Shown piece by piece: positions 59,953-64,000 of a stretch of DNA of 64,000 nt. A program made the translations under genes and the position numbers. Every line of letters starts with the position of its first letter. Position 1 is the first letter of the stretch. This stretch comes from Enterococcus sp. DIV1094 (GTDB lineage: Bacteria > Bacillota > Bacilli > Lactobacillales > Enterococcaceae): positions 2,727,001-2,791,000 of the forward strand of contig NZ_CP147250.1 of NCBI RefSeq assembly GCF_017316305.2, given 5' to 3'. The notes under the pieces were generated by a model, which was not told the DNA's origin, ran no database searches, and was given only the letters and a program-made list of their open reading frames with translations.

Positions 59953-61455
59953 GTGAAAAAAATTGGTTTTGACTCAGAGAAGTATATTGAAGAGCAATCT
60001 GCGTATATCCTTGAACGTGTCCATCATTATGATAAGTTGTATCTGGAATTCGGTGGAAAATTAGTCGATGACAAGCATGCAAAACGTGTCTTGCCCGGAT
60101 TTGAAGAAGATGCAAAAATCAAATTGTTGCAAAAATTACGTGATCAAGCTGAGATTTTGATTTGTGTGTACGCAGGTGATATTGAACGGAATAAGATTCG
60201 TGGCGATTATGGCATTACTTATGATATGGATATCTTGCGTTTGATCGACGAATTACGTGGATATGGTCTATCGATCAATAGCGTGGTGATCACTCGTTAC
60301 AACGGACAGCCAGCAACAAAAGTCTTCATCAATAAGTTGGAACGCCGTAATATCAAAGTATATAAACACGCTGAGATCGAGGATTATCCGATCAATGTCG
60401 AAAAAATCGTGTCAGAAGATGGTTTTGGGAAGAACGAATACATTGAAACAACAAAACCGATCGTCGTTGTGACAGCGCCTGGACCAGGTAGTGGGAAATT
60501 AGCCACTTGCTTGAATCAACTGTATCACGAAAGCCAAAAAGGCAATGCGGCGGGTTATTCTAAATTTGAGACTTTCCCAGTATGGAATGTCCCATTGAAA
60601 CATCCATTGAATATTGCCTATGAAGCAGCAACCGTCGATTTAAAAGACGTCAATATGATCGATTCTTTTCATTTTGATGCCTACAACAAAGTAGCGGTCA
60701 ACTATAATCGTGACGTGGAGACTTTCCCAGTCATAAAGCGGATCATCGAAAAAATCACTGGCAAAGAATCAGTCTATCAATCGCCTACCGACATGGGTGT
60801 CAACCGTGTAGGTTTTGGCATTATTGATGATGAAGTCATTCAAGAAGCGTCAAAACAAGAAATCATCAGACGCTATTTCCAAACAGCTTGTGACTTTAAA
60901 AAAGGATTGACGGATGAAGATGCAGTGAATCGCATCAAATTGATCATGGAAGAAGTCGGTTTGCGTCCAGAAGATCGCAAAGTCGTAACTCCTGCCCATG
61001 AATATGCTAAAACGAGTCAAGCTGCTAGTACAGAACCGATGGCTGTTATTGCTATCGAACTCCCAGACCAAGTGATCTTAACTGGTCGAACTAGCCAATT
61101 GATGGATGCTTCTGCTGCGGTTGTATTGAACGCTATCAAATATTTAGCGCATATCTCAGACGAGATCCCATTGTTGTCACCCCTCGTTTTAGAAACGATC
61201 CAAGGATTAAAGAGTAAAGCATTACATTCTTCTATCGATACGCTGAATCTCAATGAAGTATTGATTGCTTTATCGATCAGTGCAGTCACCAATCCAATCG
61301 CCCAAGTTGCTTATGAAAAACTAGCAGAACTTGAAGGCGCTCAAGCACATTCAACCGTGATGATCAATAAGAACGATGAACAAAATCTTAAACAATTAGG
61401 TATCGACATCACGAGTGCACCAGTTTACCCTTCAGAAAACTTGTATTATCAATAA
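59953..61455 (+). CDS. DUF1846 domain protein
   Basis: A 500-residue cytosolic protein of the DUF1846 family, widespread in Firmicutes. The sequence runs from [20 protein letters not shown] through [18 protein letters not shown] (about 174-191, Gly-rich loop) and a long alpha/beta region. A structure exists for a family member but the biochemical role is not settled. Its start is a GTG with GGAGGG upstream. It is monocistronic between terminators. Confidence 0.9.
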   Translation: MKKIGFDSEKYIEEQSAYILERVHHYDKLYLEFGGKLVDDKHAKRVLPGFEEDAKIKLLQKLRDQAEILICVYAGDIERNKIRGDYGITYDMDILRLIDELRGYGLSINSVVITRYNGQPATKVFINKLERRNIKVYKHAEIEDYPINVEKIVSEDGFGKNEYIETTKPIVVVTAPGPGSGKLATCLNQLYHESQKGNAAGYSKFETFPVWNVPLKHPLNIAYEAATVDLKDVNMIDSFHFDAYNKVAVNYNRDVETFPVIKRIIEKITGKESVYQSPTDMGVNRVGFGIIDDEVIQEASKQEIIRRYFQTACDFKKGLTDEDAVNRIKLIMEEVGLRPEDRKVVTPAHEYAKTSQAASTEPMAVIAIELPDQVILTGRTSQLMDASAAVVLNAIKYLAHISDEIPLLSPLVLETIQGLKSKALHSSIDTLNLNEVLIALSISAVTNPIAQVAYEKLAELEGAQAHSTVMINKNDEQNLKQLGIDITSAPVYPSENLYYQ

Positions 61456-61462
61456 AAACTTC

Positions 61463-61510
61463 AAAAAAGCGGGTTGAAAATCACTATAATGATTTAGACT
61501 CGCTTTTTAG
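61463..61510 (+). terminator. terminator of the DUF1846 gene
   Basis: AAAAAGCGGGT near 61466-61476 pairs with ACTCGCTTTTT near 61498-61508, followed by T residues. Confidence 0.75.
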
Positions 61511-61737
61511 TTGCTTTATTCTGTAACAAGAAGCTTTTTACTAGATAAAAACCAGTCAGTTGATTCTTTTAATTAATTGCTATTTCACACTATTCCCCTG
61601 TTTTCTCACGTTATATTATATTCGTTATTTATGTATACGCTTTAGTCTAAAAATCTCATGAAATTTCGCTCAAAAGATTCGTATTCTATAAAAATAACAT
61701 GTAGAATTAAACGGAATTTGGTAAGGAGTGATTTTTT

Positions 61738-62919
61738 GTGAGTCAGTTTATTGGAATTATTGGTTTACTTTTTATTTTTGGATTGGCGATTTTGGTTAGT
61801 AGTGATCGAAAAGCCATTAAACGCAAACCGTTAGTCATCATGCTAGTTTTACAATTTGTGTTTGGTTTTGTTTTATTGCGAACGACTTTTGGTACAGCAG
61901 TTGTCTCAATGTTGGCAAAACTATTTGACCATTTATTGGCATTTGCTGGAGAGGGCGTTGATTTTGTATTCGGTGGCGTAGCAAACGCTGGTAGCTTCCC
62001 CTTCTTCTTGAATGTGTTGATGCCGATCGTCTTTATTTCTGCAATTATTGGGATTTTACGTTATATCAAAATCCTCCCGCTATTTATGAAAGCTGTTGGA
62101 TTAGGCTTGAGTAAAATCAATGGCATGGGAAAATTAGAATCCTATAATGGTGTTGCTTCAGCTATCCTTGGGCAATCTGAAGTTTTCATCTCGATCAAAA
62201 AAGAATTACCTTTCTTAACAGAAAAACGGTTATTCTCAATGAGTGTTTCTGCCATGTCGACGGTTTCGATGTCGATCGTTGGTTCTTATATGGCACTGAT
62301 CGATTCAAAATATGTCATCACTGCGTTAGTATTGAATCTTTTCGGTGGGTATATCCTTGCATCGATCGTGAATCCTTATGAGTTGGATGAAACAGAAGAT
62401 GAACTAGTGATTGAAGAAGACAAAGAGCAAACATTTTTCCAAATGCTAGGCGAATATATTTTAGACGGTTTCCATGTGGCGATCACTGTCGCAGCGATGT
62501 TGATCGGTTTCGTTGCATTGATTGCGATGATCAACGCGTTGTTCAATGGTATTTTTGGGATCACATTCCAACAAATCTTAGGTTATATTTTTGCACCTTT
62601 TGCCTTTATCAGTGGGATTCCTTGGAATGAAGCAGTTGATGCCGGTAGTATCATGGCAACTAAATTAGTGACCAATGAATTTGTGGCGATGACCGAATTA
62701 TCAACCGGTACATTCGAGTTTACTGAACGAACAACTGCTATTCTATCTGTCTTTTTAGTTTCATTTGCTAACTTCTCTTCAATTGGGATTATTTCAGGAG
62801 CAATGAAAGGGTTGAATGAAGAAAAAGGAAACTTAGTGGCAAAACATGGGTTGAAAATCTTGTTCACTGCCTCATTGGTTAGCTTTTTAAGTGCGATCGT
62901 TACAGGTATTCTCGTATAA
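61738..62919 (+). CDS. nupC: NupC-family concentrative nucleoside transporter
   Basis: A 393-residue CNT-family membrane protein with about ten hydrophobic helices. Typical blocks are ILGQSEVFISIKKELP (about 143-158), SMSIVGSYMALI (about 177-188) and the late TKLVTNEFVAMTEL (about 310-323), which form the ion and nucleoside site. It imports nucleosides with a proton or sodium ion. The GTG start follows AAGGAG by about ten bases. It is alone between intergenic regions; no nucleoside-catabolic genes are adjacent. Confidence 0.92.
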   Translation: MSQFIGIIGLLFIFGLAILVSSDRKAIKRKPLVIMLVLQFVFGFVLLRTTFGTAVVSMLAKLFDHLLAFAGEGVDFVFGGVANAGSFPFFLNVLMPIVFISAIIGILRYIKILPLFMKAVGLGLSKINGMGKLESYNGVASAILGQSEVFISIKKELPFLTEKRLFSMSVSAMSTVSMSIVGSYMALIDSKYVITALVLNLFGGYILASIVNPYELDETEDELVIEEDKEQTFFQMLGEYILDGFHVAITVAAMLIGFVALIAMINALFNGIFGITFQQILGYIFAPFAFISGIPWNEAVDAGSIMATKLVTNEFVAMTELSTGTFEFTERTTAILSVFLVSFANFSSIGIISGAMKGLNEEKGNLVAKHGLKILFTASLVSFLSAIVTGILV

Positions 62920-62952
62920 ACTTTCAATTAAATAAAGCTTCAAGTATACTGA

Positions 62953-63003
62953 ACTTAGCTGATTGGGACAGATCTTCTGTTTGGATTAGTTAAGTTTTTT
63001 TAT
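62953..63003 (+). terminator. terminator of nupC
   Basis: An imperfect stem, AACTTAGCTGATT with ATTAGTTAAGTT, followed by a T-run. Confidence 0.65.
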
Positions 63004-63087
63004 TTAAATGATCAGGTTTCAACTTTTCGGTATATATTCATTCTATTATTAGCCATTCGTTTGAACTTTTAGAAAGGAAAATGACGT

Positions 63088-63648
63088 ATGAACAGATGTT
63101 ATGTATTTATCGGGCCTTCTGGTTCCGGTAAGACGAGTTTGGCACAAGCCGTATTTTCTCATCAACAAAAAATCATTACTTATACGACTCGCCCACCTCG
63201 TATAAATGAACAAGATCAAATCGACTATCATTTTGTTTCTAAAGAAACATTTGAACAGATGATCAAACGTCAAGAATTTGCCGAATGGGATGAGTACGCC
63301 AATCATTATTACGGTTCGAGCAAACAAGAGATCTTATCATTTCTTGCACGCGGTGATTGTTACACGATTCTTACCGCTTCAGGCTTTTGGCACTTGTATG
63401 AAACATTCGGTGACTGTATCCAGCCGATATTTATCACGGTGTCAAAAAAGGTGTTAAGCGAACGCCTTCATTTACGTGGGGATGCACCAGATAAAATCCA
63501 ACAACGCTTAACTCTTTTTGAAAAAGACCAAAGAGAACTGGAAAAATTGAAAAACGTCCCTACATTGATTATTTTTGAAAATGATCAAAGTTTGTTGATC
63601 GAGGCAAAAAATTTAAAGCAAGCCATCCGAGAAGCGGAACATCGCTAA
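63088..63648 (+). CDS. guanylate-kinase-like P-loop protein
   Basis: A 186-residue P-loop kinase-like protein. Walker A is GPSGSGKTS (about 9-17), followed by TYTTRPPRINEQDQIDYHFV (about 31-50) and EFAEWDEYANHYYG (about 63-76), the pattern of the GMP-binding region of guanylate kinases. It differs from the main Gmk in its C-terminal half and lacks the standard lid sequence, so it is likely a paralogue with another nucleotide or role. It starts after AGAAAGGAAAA. The following gene is convergent. Confidence 0.82.
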   Translation: MNRCYVFIGPSGSGKTSLAQAVFSHQQKIITYTTRPPRINEQDQIDYHFVSKETFEQMIKRQEFAEWDEYANHYYGSSKQEILSFLARGDCYTILTASGFWHLYETFGDCIQPIFITVSKKVLSERLHLRGDAPDKIQQRLTLFEKDQRELEKLKNVPTLIIFENDQSLLIEAKNLKQAIREAEHR

Positions 63649-63674
63649 ACAGGTGATTTGCTTTTTTTAACTAT

Positions 63675-64000
63675 TCATAAACGTTTTTGATACGCTTTTC
63701 GTTCGCCATGTGTAAATGGAAACTCGATCATTCCACAATAACTGAATCCGGCGGAATAGATCGTTCGTTCCATTGGTTGGTTCGTCGGAAAGGTATCGAT
63801 TCGAACGTCGGTAACTCCTTGATAGGCGGCGACCGTCAACAAATGTTCTAATAACTGTTTCCCTATCTTTTTCCCTCTGATTTTTTGATCAAGTGCGACT
63901 CGATGAATCGAGAGATACTCACCTTCGCCTTCCCACTTTCCGTCGATTGCAGTATATACTGGATCAATGCCGGCAACAAGCGAGGCAGTCCCAACGATGA
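63675..64000 (-). CDS. GNAT family N-acetyltransferase, C-terminal part
   Basis: The last 108 residues of a GNAT acetyltransferase whose start lies beyond the window. The acetyl-CoA motif reads HRVALDQKIRGKKIGKQLLE, with the R-G-K-K-I-G loop intact, then TFPTNQPMERTIYSAGF, the usual last strand and helix. It ends AYQKRL. The substrate is unknown. The frame runs open to the window edge, so it is truncated only by the window. Confidence 0.85.
   Translation of the reverse strand, partial: IVGTASLVAGIDPVYTAIDGKWEGEGEYLSIHRVALDQKIRGKKIGKQLLEHLLTVAAYQGVTDVRIDTFPTNQPMERTIYSAGFSYCGMIEFPFTHGERKAYQKRL

Noticed and set aside
1..64000. CRISPR arrays, tRNA or rRNA genes
   Set aside because: No regularly spaced repeats, cloverleaf-like segments with CCA ends or rRNA motifs were seen on either strand.

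Overview
The window is AT-rich, low-GC Gram-positive chromosome and reads as an Enterococcus, probably of the E. faecium / hirae / durans / mundtii group. This rests on gene content and protein style (lactate dehydrogenase, Axe/Txe-like toxin-antitoxin, XerS-like recombinase, lactic-acid-bacterial PTS and ECF genes); species is inferred and not proven. No rRNA, tRNA, CRISPR array, insertion sequence or prophage is visible. Most of it is ordinary chromosome with small accessory patches.

Layout. 1-3.2 kb: 3' part of a secreted epsilon-toxin/Mtx2-like pore-forming toxin, then rqcH (ribosome quality control) and a small membrane protein. 3.2-7.3 kb: a tryptophan-type ABC transporter operon (trpXYZ) behind a leader that encodes a 20-residue Trp-containing peptide and several mutually exclusive hairpins, then a shikimate-dehydrogenase-like gene. 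7.4-9.4 kb: an LCP cell-wall ligase and a YefM/YoeB-type toxin-antitoxin pair lying between two nearly identical terminators. 9.9-13.0 kb: two tandem paralogues of unknown function, convergent with a secreted protein that ends in an apparent RNase A-like toxin domain. 13.4-20.2 kb: topoisomerase III, small membrane proteins, an acetyltransferase, a P2-type ATPase and a 57-residue ORF. 20.2-23.2 kb: L-lactate dehydrogenase, a three-gene membrane-protein cassette and an acidic repeat protein.

23.2-32.9 kb is sugar metabolism: GH42 beta-galactosidase, GH36 alpha-galactosidase, a DUF3284 protein, a PTS EIIC and a LacI regulator with shared GTTTAC operator-like repeats, then a Gfo/Idh/MocA oxidoreductase and a divergent RpiR regulator. 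33-36.2 kb: a phosphatase and a self-contained TetR/ABC-exporter operon with a palindromic operator. 36.4-41.8 kb: a VTC-domain / DUF4956 / beta-helical lipoprotein operon divergent from an OmpR-type two-component system. 42-47 kb: a XerS-like recombinase with altered active-site residues, an adenylate-forming enzyme, and a pyridoxine kinase / ECF S-component / UPF0340 operon.

47-64 kb: GH13 glucosidase; a fused AAA+/VWA protein with DUF6530; DegV; a lipid-linked-sugar flippase; AzlCD; a CDF metal transporter with a DUF4430 lipoprotein; a two-gene coiled-coil operon of unknown function; DUF1846; a NupC nucleoside transporter; a guanylate-kinase-like protein; and a truncated acetyltransferase at the right edge.

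The strongest candidates for something little described are the secreted RNase-A-like toxin with its convergent paralogue pair, the five-arm Trp leader of trpXYZ, the AAA+/VWA-DUF6530 pair, and the VTC/DUF4956/beta-helix/two-component cluster. Start codons were often moved downstream of the longest reading frame to fit a clear ribosome-binding site; each entry says so.
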